Shown: piece by piece, positions 12,497 to 23,192 of the stretch
Numbering within the stretch: the first letter of the stretch is position 1
Layout: each line of letters begins with the position of its first letter
Assembly (NCBI GenBank): GCA_025642065.1
Contig: JAODUP010000113.1
Location: 92,501-156,500 of the forward strand
DNA from: Paralvinella palmiformis
Taxonomy: Eukaryota > Annelida > Polychaeta > Terebellida > Alvinellidae
DNA length: 64,000 nucleotides
Direction of reading: 5' to 3'
Notes under the pieces: generated by a model
Database searches by the model: none
Seen by the model: only the letters and a program-made list of their open reading frames with translations
Told to the model about the DNA's origin: nothing
Program-made: the position numbers and the translations under genes

Positions 12497-12713
12497 GTTA
12501 TCATTTTAGGTTTTAGTCAATCAGCAAAATGTGTGAATTAGTCATTAAAATTGGCTAAACATTTGTAGTCAATGTTTATATGACTATTTACCAGGTATAA
12601 CATTACCGGGATGTACCCATTACCAGGAGAGAAAGAGGTGAAATGGTGGTTCATTAAGGTATATGGGTAATACAATGCTGACCAGCGTAACGAGTTCAAT
12701 CATTCAGCCATCT

Positions 12714-13190
12714 ATTCATTCATTTGTTCAATCTTGAATCCAACTATTCAATCATTCAACCAGCCATTCAGCGATTTAGAAAGTCAGATAATGTAAAAGA
12801 TGAATGAATAAATATATGAATGAATGAATGAATGAATGAATGATAGAATGAATGAATTAACGAATGAACTACTGAATAAATCAGTCAATTTTATTGTTTT
12901 GATTAATCAATAGATATATCCATTGAACGAATATTTAGTCAATCAATGGATTAATCAATCAATCAATCAACCAATCAATCAATCAATCGATTTAATTTTC
13001 CTGATTAATCAATAGATATATCCATTGAACGAATATTTAGTCAATCAATGGATTTATCAACCAATTAATCAATCAATCAATCAGTCAATTTTGGTTTCTT
13101 GATTAATCAATAGATACATCCATTGAAAGGATATTTAGTCAATCAATGGATTAATCAACCAATTAATCAGTCAATCAATCTCTATATTAA
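12714..13190 (+). repeat. (TCAA/TGAA)n-based satellite with about three copies of a 100 bp unit
   Basis: After (ATTC)n and (GAAT)n stretches, a unit of about 100 bp containing GATTAATCAATAGATATATC and TTTAGTCAATCAATGGAT occurs three times, starting near 12877, 12983 and 13081. Runs of (ATCA)n of variable length separate the copies. Confidence 0.88.
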
Positions 13191-13935
13191 CTAAAACAGC
13201 AATTAGCTAATCAATGTATCTCCCAATCAGTTATATAATCAGTTCTACGTCCAAGTTTTGGTCTATGACGTCATATTCCCGGGTAGTTTATTACAAACCC
13301 AAAATCCAATATGCTGCACTACAACAGTAATTACCTAATTACACACGACAGAGGCTGTATTTAAAACTACCTGTTAATAACCGTTACAACGTGCCATCCC
13401 GAAAGTACCATAAACCCCTTGATGGCTAATACAATTGGTTAGCGGACAGCACGTGATCCGCAAACGCGCGCTACGCAAATGATAACGTCATTACTTTCGG
13501 GCTACCGGCGCGTCATTACGCGAAATATATTTATGTTGAAAAAACGAAGATAAATCGATCGGGAAAAAAAATATCACGTTCAAACAAATGGGAAAACAAA
13601 CGACCTAAATAAACAACAGTACTGAAACAACACAAATATTGACTAACAAATAAACGGATTAACTAAATAACAAAACGAATGGACGAACAATATACATAAA
13701 AACAACAACAACAACAACAACATAAATAAATAAATAACCCCCCATTAAAAACCATTAACAAGGTTCACGTCGATAAAGTAATTTTAACACCCGAGGTGTT
13801 ATACGGGTGTTATGATAATAGTCGTTATAATAACAGCAGTAACTGAACTAGATCTGGTTATTGATTTGTATACTGAAACTGCGCCATCTGGTGGTTGGCT
13901 ATGTTACTATCAGTGTTGATTTTTTTGTGTGATAA
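13191..13935. other. unique non-coding stretch with CRE octamer and CTCF-like site
   Basis: A TGACGTCA octamer lies at 13266-13273, a CpG-rich patch at 13430-13520, short (AACA)n and (ACA)n runs at 13600-13735, and a CTCF-like site at 13879-13894. No exon is recognisable. Confidence 0.45.
13879..13894 (-). promoter_or_regulatory. CTCF-like binding motif
   Basis: The minus strand reads CCACCAGATGGCGCAG, which fits the vertebrate and insect CTCF consensus CCASYAGRKGGCRSYA except at the last two positions. It is one of the best matches in the window. Confidence 0.5.
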
Positions 13936-13947
13936 TTATTGTAATGC

Positions 13948-14340
13948 GATAAAGATGGGAGATAGAGGTGAGAGATTAGGGATAGAGGTGGGAGATAGAG
14001 GTTGGAGATACAGGTGGGATATACAGGTGGGAGATAGAGGTGAGAGATAGAGGTTGGAGATACAGGTGGGAGATAGAGTTGAGAGATTAGTGATAGTGGT
14101 GGGAAATAGAGGTGGGAGATAGGGTCTGTGAAATAGAGGTTGGGAATATAGGTGGGAGATAGAGGTGGGATATAGAGGTGAGATATCGCAGTGAGAGATT
14201 GGAGTTAGAGATTGAGATGAGATCAAAAGGTAGGAGATAGAAATGGGATATAGATGTAAAAAAGAGATGGGATATATCTGTGGATGATGGAAGGAAATAC
14301 GGCAGGAAGTTGGAAGTGGGGATATATAGGTAGGTCCAGG
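13948..14340 (+). repeat. purine-rich degenerate minisatellite (GAGATAGAGGTG-like unit)
   Basis: Units of about 12-13 bp such as GGGAGATAGAGGT recur with substitutions. The plus strand is almost all purine plus T. Overlapping minus-strand open frames (Ser/Pro/Leu/Tyr-rich) are repeat translations. Confidence 0.88.
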
Positions 14341-14422
14341 GGATTGTGAGTGAATGAGTGAGTGAGTGATTCATTGAATGAACGAATCAGTGAACTACCA
14401 TCACTTAGTCTATCAGATGATA

Positions 14423-14445
14423 CACACACAAACACACACACACAC

Positions 14446-14514
<69 letters not shown>
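14423..14514. repeat. (CA)n followed by two (TA)n blocks
   Basis: Imperfect CA units run into (TA)n, a short CA interruption, then a second (TA)n. Confidence 0.95.
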
Positions 14515-14515
<1 letters not shown>

Positions 14516-14700
14516 CAAACTGTGACTCCATAGAATAGCCAATTCTCACAAATATTGGTTTGCCGACAAAATCCGTAAGATGTCGCCACATGTACAACGC
14601 TCATTAATAAAATAAACATAATAATGAGACGGTGGAAAGTTTACCATTTCTAAAATTTACAAAATTAATAACGAATTGTAAAAAAATTATGACTTAGATA

Positions 14701-14731
<31 letters not shown>

Positions 14732-15279
14732 CAATATTAAAAGATATATTTCTTCAAATACAGATACTTCGCTATCACGTGATCGAGGGTAAAGTTCATT
14801 CCACTTAACTTCTCCCTCGGGGGAGCGGTAACGTTTTCCCGGCGAACGTTCGTCTACTCCAGTCTATAGCCTTACTGCCGTCAAACGTGATGCCGGCTCT
14901 GTTTGTTTACGGTTTGGTTAATCCCGTATTCAGTGATACGATAGGAAGATTTATTTGAAGTCAATCACTAATCGTCTCCTATTACAGGTGTACGTATTAC
15001 AGGTAGACGATATCCGGTAGACGGTTCACCTGCTGCCGCATCACGGTTCATAAATACTTGGCTTCCAGCTTCGATTGGGCGGATTTCGGTGAGATCTGTC
15101 TGAGGCGGATTCGTCTTTTTTAGGGATCCAACAAACGGCCTCCTACAAACCTCGGGATGTCCGTCCAAAGTGATGTAATGTAATATTAGGGGGCTTTTTT
15201 AGTAAATCAGACCAATGAATGAGCCCCTTCGTTGTTGACTTGTTAGGATCCGCCTCTTGACGCGAGCTTCCCAAAGTTT
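14515..15279. other. unique non-coding stretch
   Basis: An AAC trinucleotide run lies at 14708-14732. The part from 14770 to 15130 is CpG-containing and of balanced composition. No domain is recognisable in the open frame at 14968-15168. Confidence 0.4.
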
Positions 15280-15525
15280 ACATGGCCAGCTTGTATGGCC
15301 ATTTAGTATGGTTAGTTTGTATGATTACCTCGCACGGCCAGTTTGCATTGCAAGTTTGTATGGATACTTTCTAGGGCTGGATTATCTGGCAAGTTTGTAT
15401 GGCCAGTGTGTATGGTCGGCTTGAATAACCAGTTTGTAAGATAGCTGTATATCGCTATTGTGTATGATGGGTTAGTATGGCCGGTGTTTAAGATAATATT
15501 GCATGGCCAGTGTGTATGATAATAA
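15280..15525 (+). repeat. TATGGCCAGTTTG-based minisatellite, left arm
   Basis: Words of the type GGCCAGTTTGTATGG recur at irregular 13-40 bp spacing with substitutions. The same words resume at 16046-16225, so two SINEs have interrupted one array. Confidence 0.8.
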
Positions 15526-15527
15526 TT

Positions 15528-15857
15528 TAGTAATATGTAATAATACGTGACATTTATATAGCACCCTATTCAGCTATATAGCTGTTTTAATGCGCTTTAT
15601 AAAATTGTTATCCCTGACTCAGACCTATTTCCACCCAGCACACATCTCAACTCCCCAAAGGAGCATACAGCGCATACTGCCATTATTGGCGCAAAGCGTT
15701 ATTCAAACGCATAGCCATCGCGTCCTGTCAGCTACTCATTTTTTTGGTGGATGAGTGAACCAGTCACCGCATTACGGCATCGCAGCTCACGGAGCCTCGA
15801 ACCCGCGACCGTTCGGCTACGAGTCATACGCTCTAACTAACTGCGCTATCACGGTTT
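15528..15857 (-). mobile_element. tRNA-derived SINE, family C (near full length)
   Basis: The minus-strand head reads CCGTGATAGCGCAGTTAGTT, an A-box region, and carries the B box GGTTCGAGGCTC near 15792. The body shares with the copy at 56586 words such as GAGATGTGTGCTGG and the GCTATATAAAT-like 3' end. Its head faces the head of the next SINE (15860, plus strand). The ATAATA-rich left end is probably the tail. Confidence 0.85.
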
Positions 15858-15859
15858 TT

Positions 15860-16045
15860 GGGCGCTTCCTTGATCTAGCGGTAGCGTGTTGGACCACAGA
15901 TCACTACCACCCGTGTTCGAATCTCGGCGTGGGCATATATGATGGTTGTTTCATCTTTGACTTCGCTTCATTACGTTTGGAGGTCGCTCGGCCCATTTAG
16001 CCTACTTTATGCACAAAAGTGGCCGTAAAACATCAATCATCATCT
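15860..16045 (+). mobile_element. SINE family A, full-length plus-strand copy
   Basis: The tRNA-like head starts GGGCGCTTCC. An A-box region lies near 15868-15885 and the B box GTGTTCGAATCTC near 15913-15925. The family body (TTTGACTTCGCTTCATTACG) and the tail CCGTAAAACATCAATCATC follow. It is one of few plus-strand copies. It sits head to head with the family C copy, with only a few bases (TTT) between them. Confidence 0.92.
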
Positions 16046-16225
16046 ATCAAGTTTGTGTAGACAGAGTAGTGTGTAAGATGTGCTTCTATGATCAGCTTAT
16101 ATGGGCAGTGTATAAGATTAGTTTGTATGGCCATTGTGTATGGCTAGTTTTATGGCTAGTTTGTATTGGTAGATTGGGTGGCAATTTTATAGTGATTTTG
16201 TATGGCCAAGTTTCACGGAAAATGG
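16046..16225 (+). repeat. TATGGCCAGTTTG-based minisatellite, right arm
   Basis: The same TTTGTATGGCCA-like words as at 15280-15525 recur here. The element pair between the arms is therefore a later insertion. Open frames across it have no domain. Confidence 0.75.
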
Positions 16226-16290
16226 TATGATGTTTGAATAAATGAATATTAAATTGACGCGTGATCACTCCAGACTCCGAAATAGAAATA

Positions 16291-16419
<129 letters not shown>

Positions 16420-16550
16420 CGAGTCAATATTTTTAGTATGTAGGTTCTGTATCTAAAGTATATTATAAGGGTAATAACTACTAATTTTGAATTAACTCTT
16501 GCCATTAAGATGATATAGGTATTGTGGAATTATAATACTATATTAAAATC

Positions 16551-16555
<5 letters not shown>

Positions 16556-16597
<42 letters not shown>

Positions 16598-16604
16598 TAT
16601 ATAT
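16556..16604. repeat. (TA)n microsatellite
   Basis: Two TA blocks are separated by one AATA interruption. Confidence 0.97.
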
Positions 16605-16840
16605 GCTAGAGGAGAGAACGGATTCTATATATACTGTGAAATAATTAGGTTTATGAATAAAACTTACCTTTTTCTGTATCAGCTTAACCCGAGGCTTTAA
16701 CCACAAACCTGTAAAGAGTTAACAGAGATGACTATATTAGGTGTTATATTACAGAATTTGGGAGTCAGTTGATGTAATAAACCTTGTTTATGACTAGCTC
16801 CATGTGTTACCTCTATGCTACGTCATACAGTAATACAACA

Positions 16841-16895
16841 GATGGCCGAATTGGTAAGGTGGGCTGATATTGGGTTCGATTCTCGCAGCAATTAA
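16841..16895 (+). mobile_element. tRNA-like SINE head, internally deleted (family H)
   Basis: ATGGCCGAATTGGTAAGG resembles a Leu- or Ser-type A box and GGGTTCGATTCTC is a good B box, but they are only about 20 bp apart. A true tRNA cannot fold from this. Best read as the decayed head of a SINE. Confidence 0.5.
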
Positions 16896-17945
16896 TTCAT
16901 GGTTGATTTGTCTTAATTCGGGTGGGTTATGACGGATTTTAACGGATGTTATCTGGTTATTTTAGGTTTTAACATTGCAAATATAAAATTTCTTTTAATT
17001 TTGTTAATGTTATTGTGAACAGTGCCATATTATGAATGAATGTGCTATTTGTTATTCACATGAAATGCACACGCATACATGCACACCATATTTCCTGAGT
17101 CCATCTATATCCACTAATCCGGTCAACACTGTGACATTCAAGGCTTGCCTGCTTGTTATTAATAACAGTAAAACCCGTTATCATAACTCTTTAGTTTATA
17201 CGGCAGACATTAAGTGTGGCTTGGACATGTTAATACACAGTATATGGTTTAGAATCATCGATACTATGATACCATAACGGTCTGGTTTGACAAAAATGTC
17301 ATCTTCCTAATAACAATTAAGCTATCAGGTTTAATAATAGGCGCTTCACGACAGCTGTCTGATACACGAACTGATCTTTAATGAGAGTGGCGATTCGTGT
17401 ATAAAGCTTATATCATAATCTTGTTTTGAGGAAAGATACAACTGCGCGGACACACACACACATACGCACACAAACACATGAACACACACCAACACACACG
17501 CACACTCGAACATGTCAGTTACAATCACCATAGGATGTCCTAGGACTAACATACCGGTCCCCTTGAAAGATGTCTCAAAATGATCACATAAAATGCTTCC
17601 CTTATCATTAAGCTATTGTGTTTCACCGATATCTTATAACATAATAATTGCCGTGTCACATCTCAGCAGCTTCTCTCACATACCACACCGACGTTTGCAC
17701 TATATCAGCAACAAGCGCCTTTCATCAGCACCTCATATCTCGGAAGTATACAAGTAGCATAGGTAACATGCTAACGACATGTGCTACATATGAACAACAC
17801 ACGGTACACGTCAACCATGTATGCCATACGTCGGTGATATCAGCCACATATCCGCCATATAACAGGTGGTGAGATATACGATGGTATTGCGAATAGTATT
17901 CGGATCTTCAACTGAAAATAACAACAAGTCACATTTCGCAAAGAT
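16896..17945. other. unique non-coding stretch
   Basis: AT-rich sequence with a short imperfect CA run at 17450-17510. The open frames at 17032-17277 and 17648-17872 have no recognisable domain. Confidence 0.4.
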
Positions 17946-18125
17946 GGTTCATGCTTTTCGGTCACTTTTGTACATGTGATAGGCTGGATGAATCGAACGA
18001 CCTCCAAAGGTGATGAAGCAAAATCAAAGATGAAACAGCCTTCAGATATGCCCACACTGAGATTCGAACTCAGGTGGTAGTGATCTGTGGTCCAACGCGC
18101 TACCAACTAGACCACGGAGGCGCCC
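17946..18125 (-). mobile_element. SINE family A, full-length copy
   Basis: On the minus strand the head GGGCGCCTCCGTGGTC, the A box, and the B box GAGTTCGAATCTC are all present, followed by the family body. The tail end is more diverged (TTTTCGGTCACTTTTGTACA on the plus strand). No clear target-site duplication was seen. Confidence 0.92.
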
Positions 18126-18204
18126 TCAGCAAAACTTAAGTAAATCCTATAGTTTCAAGATGGCCCAGCTACAGACCGCTGTAATCTTTTGTGCTACTGC
18201 AAGA

Positions 18205-18205
<1 letters not shown>

Positions 18206-18239
<34 letters not shown>

Positions 18240-18250
18240 CTCTCTATCTC
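18206..18250. repeat. (CT)n microsatellite
   Basis: About 14 CT units with a decayed right edge. Confidence 0.95.
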
Positions 18251-18780
18251 CTCGATGTTCAGGATTTAAGAAGACGGGACATTTGTCTAGAAGCCAATAC
18301 GTTGATTAGCGAAAGCTGACACCTGATCTCCGAGTTTTGCGGCGTAAGTCCGAAGAATGTTTCGTGGTGTCACGATACCGAACGGTGATGTTGGCGTTGT
18401 ATCCAAAGACAGAGGGCCCCAGCTGTCCATTTGTTATCGTCCACGCCAACTCTTCCGAAGGAGACACTCAGGTCATAAAACAAAGCCATTTGTTTTCTCT
18501 TGTTTTCCTATACAAATATTGGTTGTAGAGTGTTTTCAACTAGATCTCCCTCCCATCCCGACCGAAGAGTGTAAATGGTATTGACCGCATTGGCTTCAAA
18601 TTAAACGTGTCCCAAAAAGGGTGCTTTTAAATCACGATTTGATGTTGTCAATCAGTGTGAAACTGATCGATCAAAAAATCAGTGAAGAAATTCGAAAGCT
18701 AGGTCGATTATGAATCAAGATAGATTTTTACTTATGATGTTAATATATCAAAGTTTCAATATTTTGTCCAATTGCCGTAA
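18251..18780. other. unique non-coding stretch
   Basis: No array or SINE is visible. Two overlapping plus-strand open frames (18337-18584) lack any recognisable domain. Confidence 0.35.
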
Positions 18781-18950
18781 AGGTTTCGGTTTGTGGCACC
18801 TTTAGGCACGTTCTACGATAAATGGGTCGGGCGACTTCTAGAGGCAAAGTTAAGGATGAAATACCTTTCAGCCATAGTCCACTTGAGTTTTGAACCTAGG
18901 TGCTAGGAGTTTGTGGCCAGACCCACTACCAGTTAAGCAATGAAGACACT
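18781..18950 (-). mobile_element. SINE family A, old diverged copy
   Basis: Family order is kept (AAATGGGTCGGGCGACTTCTA, then AAGGATGAAATACC, a degraded B box in TTTTGAACCTAGG, and CTACCAGTTAAGC from the A box), but many positions differ. It is much older than the copies at 17946 or 29703. Confidence 0.7.
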
Positions 18951-19700
18951 ATAATATATTATCTTTTACTTTGGATAAAGCCCACAAAATATCTAACAGA
19001 ACAATCTGAGATAAAATATTGAAGGACACATCTGTTTTTAAAAGAATCAGGCTGGTTGTTGTTGTTGTTGTTAGTGTTGTTTCTGTCGTTGCTGATATTG
19101 TTGCTGTTATATTAAATACGCGAGACCTTATCAGCCGGCGAGTTGGGCACAGTTCAATTTATAAACGAACCATATGTACAATATCTGGCTGCTGACTTGT
19201 GTCAGGAAGACATTTCAGCTTCAGTTCAAGAATCAAGTTCGATGGACAGCCAACTGCCGGTAGCACTTACGTCAACATCTGACAATCTCTCACCTGTAAC
19301 ACGATACTCCCACTTGGCGTTACAGCGACCTCGCAGCGCTGTAACGGCACCCAATTAGCTCCGAGGTTTATCGGACGAGAAGCTGGGCCGTATCGCCCTG
19401 ATTACGAACTAAATGAGGCCGTAAAGTATCGGAATAAATAAATTATTTCTCAGATTAAGGAGCCTTTGTTACGGTTTGAGGTTATCGGAAATTAATTCGG
19501 CGCTCGCCAGGAAGTGACGAAACTGGATCCGGTTCTTGGAACGACTATTTAACGGACGGATACAATCGCAGACCGTGCGTGACCTTCGGCGAAGTAATCA
19601 GAGTTATTTCTATCGTATCAATTCTGATCTAGGGCTTAATCATAGAATACATTTCTAGAGTTTTAAAACACATTTTGAAACACAGCCAAAGCGGAATAGA
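18951..19700. other. unique non-coding stretch
   Basis: A (GTT)n run lies at 19056-19074. The open frame at 19143-19358 (71 residues, Ser/Gln-rich) has no known domain and no visible splice or start context, so I do not call it a gene. The part after 19360 is CpG-containing. Confidence 0.35.
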
Positions 19701-19716
19701 AGGTCAACATGAGTAA

Positions 19717-20000
19717 CAATGTTGAAAAAGCTATGTTCAGAAGGCTATGTTCAAAAGACGATCTACAAAATGCATTTGTTGCTTTGGGAGCCAGAGCATG
19801 TTTTAATTCTGTTTTCAATGGAAAGCGCCTTACAGCAACTATAAAAGGATATTTAAAAAGAATTATTATTCAAAGGATTACATTCAAACAACTATTTTTA
19901 AAGAATTATGTTGAAATGACTATGTTCAAAAACGTATTTTCAAAAGACCATGCCCAAAAGATCATTTTGAAAAGACCATGTTCAATAGGTTACGTTGTAA
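19717..20000 (+). repeat. degenerate tandem (GGCTATGTTCAAAA-like unit)
   Basis: Words such as GGCTATGTTCAAAAGAC and GACCATGTTCAAAAG recur at roughly 15-17 bp multiples with heavy decay. The open frame across it (Phe/Lys-rich) follows the repeat. Confidence 0.65.
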
Positions 20001-21164
20001 AGATTTAGACTTTGTCCAGTTATTCAAGTTGTTATCTTATTGTCAGTCTCAATCCTGTACACTCATCAACATTCCATAAATCTGGGATGTTCATTTGTTT
20101 ATAGCCGTCTAACATATATAGACATGATAATCTACCTGTCTCCAATCATATACTTGATAACAGCCGTAACACGTCGCAGATCAATAGAGCTACCTGATAG
20201 ACTAGAATCGGGGATGGTTATGCATCTAGAATTCTAGATCTTCCAAATATATTGCTTCGATAAAAAGAAGAGATAATGTGACGATACTAAAATAGTAGTT
20301 TATGGCTTTGCTGATAGCGTTATCTTTATAGGTCACGTGGAATATTAAAACAAATCCACTGGCCGCAAATATATGACAGAGGGGTTCTTCTTATCTGTTG
20401 TTTACATTTAATTATGAGACAACTAACATGGCGGCCTCCTCTCAGTCTGTTCTGTGTCAGTCTTAATTACTAGATCATAGATCATTCCAACGTCAGAATA
20501 TAAAACGGCCCATCTTTGGGACATCAGGAAGCCGAAGTGAAAGCATCTTTATCCCACCGTTTATCTGTATTACGACGTGATGGGTATTATAACTGGTCAG
20601 GATGTACAATGTACAATGGCGAGAAACATCAGAAATATAGTCAGATAAAGGGAAAACAATTAGATAAAAGTGAAGGGAATACTCAATGCAGCAGGCGAAA
20701 CAGCAATTTAAAGTAAAACCTGCCGGGAGCCCAAGGAAACGAAACAGCGACAAATATCAGGCAAGGAAGCGGCGAAAACAATACAGGCAAGAAAACCTAT
20801 TCCAATAATAGGCAATGGGAAAATGGCCAAGAAAACAGGTTGAAGTTAGTACTGTCCTGAAAACAGGGACTAAAACGGTCAAAGGAACGGCCAAGAAGGC
20901 GATATATAACAACGGCCATCAACGGTGAAGAACGTGGTGAAGAACGCAGCCGGGAAACCTGCCGTCAAAACGGTGAAGAAAACAGGTAATATGCTAGCTG
21001 GAAGGAACCATTTAAAAACAAATCCCCTCCTGAAAACATCGAGCCTGCTGAGGCATCAAGTAGTTAATGGAGTTTTTGGCGACAGAGAAGCACGTCTCAA
21101 TCAGATAAGGGTAAACAATTTTTGTTAAGAATTGTTATCTTTGTACTTAGACACAAACCATTCG

Positions 21165-21170
<6 letters not shown>
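20001..21170. other. non-coding stretch with AACGG/AAGAA-rich part
   Basis: From about 20740 to 20990 the sequence is built of AAAACGG, GGTCAAAGG and GTGAAGAA words, a very degenerate short tandem. The Lys/Val-rich open frame at 20925-21128 follows from that composition. A YY1-like ATGGCGGCC word lies at 20428-20436. Confidence 0.45.

Positions 21171-21197
<27 letters not shown>
21169..21197. repeat. (TA)n microsatellite
   Basis: About 14 TA units. Confidence 0.97.
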
Positions 21198-21199
<2 letters not shown>

Positions 21200-21421
21200 C
21201 AAAAATGGACGTGAAGTCAGCTTTACATAACAAAATATTTTATCTTTATTACCCCATTTTTGGGGGGTACTTTATGATATGTTAAGATGTGTTCTTGTCT
21301 CTTATTCAAGGTTTTCGTTGGTTCCACTTACACATCGTCCGTATTATAGTTGTTATTGTATATTGTCTTTAAATACTTCCTACTAGTAAGAGCCTTTTAT
21401 CTAATCTAAATGTACGCGAGT

Positions 21422-21482
21422 TAGTGTGTGTATGTGTGTGTATGTGTGTGTATGTGTGTGTATGTATGTATGTGTGTGTATG
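21422..21482. repeat. (TATG)/(GT)n microsatellite
   Basis: Alternating GTGTGTATGT words, a compound of GT and TATG. Confidence 0.93.
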
Positions 21483-21573
21483 GTGTTACTGTGTATTGTC
21501 TATCGTAGTTTCAGTGGGACTATTACTGGTATGATATATAGACTTTGTTTGATTTATAAATCTAGTACTCGTG

Positions 21574-22080
21574 ATAATTGTTGTTGTTGTTGTTGTGGCT
21601 GTTAATGTTTATTTGTATTATCACTGTTGTGGTTTTTGCTATTGCTTTTGGTGTGGCTTCTCGGGTAGCTGTTACCACTGGTATGATTAGTATTACTACT
21701 ACTGCTGCTGCTGCTGCTGTTGGTGGTGGTGGTACTGTTGTTGTTGTTGCTACTAGTACTATTAATACTATTACTAATCTTGCGGCTGCTACTACTAATA
21801 CCATTACGGCTACTACTCCACTAGTAGTAAAAATAACATTGATATTGATACCAGTAAGCTAACTATTGCTACTAATACTATTACTGCTACTACTATAGCT
21901 ACTAATACTGCCAATACTACTACTACTACTACTACTACTATTACTAATATCATCCTATCATTAATACAACTACTGCTATCACTTTCACCACCACCATCAT
22001 CACAACAACAACAACTACTACTACTACTACTGCTAATAATATAATAGTAATAATAATACAACTACTACTGCTACTATAAC
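21574..22080. repeat. extended trinucleotide domain (TTG, ACT, CTG, CAA, ATA)
   Basis: About 500 bp made of trinucleotide runs: (GTT)n at 21578-21594, mixed ACT and GCT near 21688-21720, (ACT)n at 21915-21941, and more ACT and ATA to 22080. Open frames on both strands (Val/Thr/Ala-rich, Tyr and Ser runs) are artefacts of this composition. Confidence 0.92.
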
Positions 22081-22739
22081 TACAATGATTTCTACTGATA
22101 CTAATAACAGAGTATCCTTCGTAATTTAGTAACTGTTATATAATTACTGGATCAAACATTGAATATACTAATCATAGTGATAGTAATGATGAACATTTTG
22201 ATAATGATGATGTTAATTAGGGTAATTTGTTAAAGTGATATTGCTCACTTGTTATTACTAACGCACACCAAAATTAATTACATAACAATAATATTAATAA
22301 TAATAATAGGAATATATGTATCCGTGAATATGTTTATATTACGTTTTGACCGCACGTCTCATGATGTTTGGGTAACGCGATCGGATGTTTACAAAGTTTC
22401 GGCCCCAAAGCAAATCGTCCCACAAACGCCGCACTTACCTGGACATGATCCATACAGATATATAAATATTAAATGATGCAGACACTCGACTAGATCCATA
22501 AACATATCTCGGGAATGATAATCGCTAAACATCCCATTGTGTAGCAGTTGTCTGCCAGTCTGATGGTACGCAATTCAATACACACTGTGGCTATGTGTGT
22601 ATGTGAGGTTGTTAAATGTTCACTTGTGCTGTGTAGTATTCCGTTGATCGTGATTGAAGTGGGGGGGGGGGCTCTAGCCTATAGGTCTGAGCTATTGCCT
22701 GTACTCTGGCGGACAGTGTTGGGCGTGATTGGCATAACG

Positions 22740-22740
<1 letters not shown>
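22081..22740. other. non-coding stretch
   Basis: AT-rich with short ATAATA runs, then a more balanced part with CpG at 22340-22440. A G run lies at 22662-22671. Confidence 0.35.

Positions 22741-22742
<2 letters not shown>

Positions 22743-22776
<34 letters not shown>
22743..22776. repeat. (TA)n microsatellite
   Basis: About 17 TA units. Confidence 0.97.
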
Positions 22777-22779
<3 letters not shown>

Positions 22780-22807
22780 AGGGAGAGATTGTGTGTGTGG
22801 GGGGGTT

Positions 22808-22862
22808 GTATGTGTGTGTGTGTATGTTAGCAGTGTGGTATCAGGCACTGGCACATATAATC
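22808..22862. repeat. (GT)n joined to dispersed repeat D (fragment)
   Basis: A GT run is followed by TTAGCAGTGTGGTATCAGGC and ACTGGCACAT. This resembles the repeat seen at 40704-40738 and 45622-45656, which also abuts a GT run on its left. Confidence 0.55.
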
Positions 22863-22942
22863 ATGAACAGTTAATAAAACATAAAGACGATTCATCAGGG
22901 TACTGAACATAAAAATGAACTCTTAAGGCTGTGAGGTCCGTG

Positions 22943-22974
22943 TGTATGTATGTGTGTGTGTGTGTGTGTGTGTC
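22943..22974. repeat. (GT)n microsatellite
   Basis: About 14 GT units with one ATGT interruption. Confidence 0.95.
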
Positions 22975-23098
22975 AAGGTCGTATTATCCATAACCCTGAC
23001 TAGGCCGTCCAATGTTTTGGTGAGGTACTGTTACAGCGCCCTAAGGTTCCAACAGTTAAAGGCACTTCGAAGTCAACGCCGAAGCAATATATGGATTG

Positions 23099-23192
23099 AT
23101 GGATGGGTGGAGGGGGGATGGGTGGGTGGATGGGTGGGTGGATGGGTGGGTGGATGGGTGGGTGGATGGGTGGGTGGATGGGTGGGTGGGGG
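23099..23192 (+). repeat. 12 bp G-rich minisatellite (GGATGGGTGGGT)n
   Basis: About seven units of GGATGGGTGGGT. Each holds several GGG runs, so the plus strand is a strong G-quadruplex candidate. Since 12 is a multiple of 3, each frame translates as a simple repeat (Gly/Trp/Val or Gly/Trp/Met; Pro/His/Ile on the minus strand). Confidence 0.95.

Noticed and set aside
15860..15935. tRNA gene candidates at SINE heads
   Set aside because: A and B boxes are present but the cloverleaf stems, especially the acceptor, do not pair, and a shared SINE body follows. No intact tRNA gene is supported.
19143..19358. 71-residue open frame, possible exon
   Set aside because: No recognisable domain, unremarkable residue composition, no supporting splice signals I could rely on.
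20925..21128. Lys/Val-rich frame resembling a linker-histone tail
   Set aside because: It follows from a degenerate AACGG/AAGAA tandem and lacks a globular domain.
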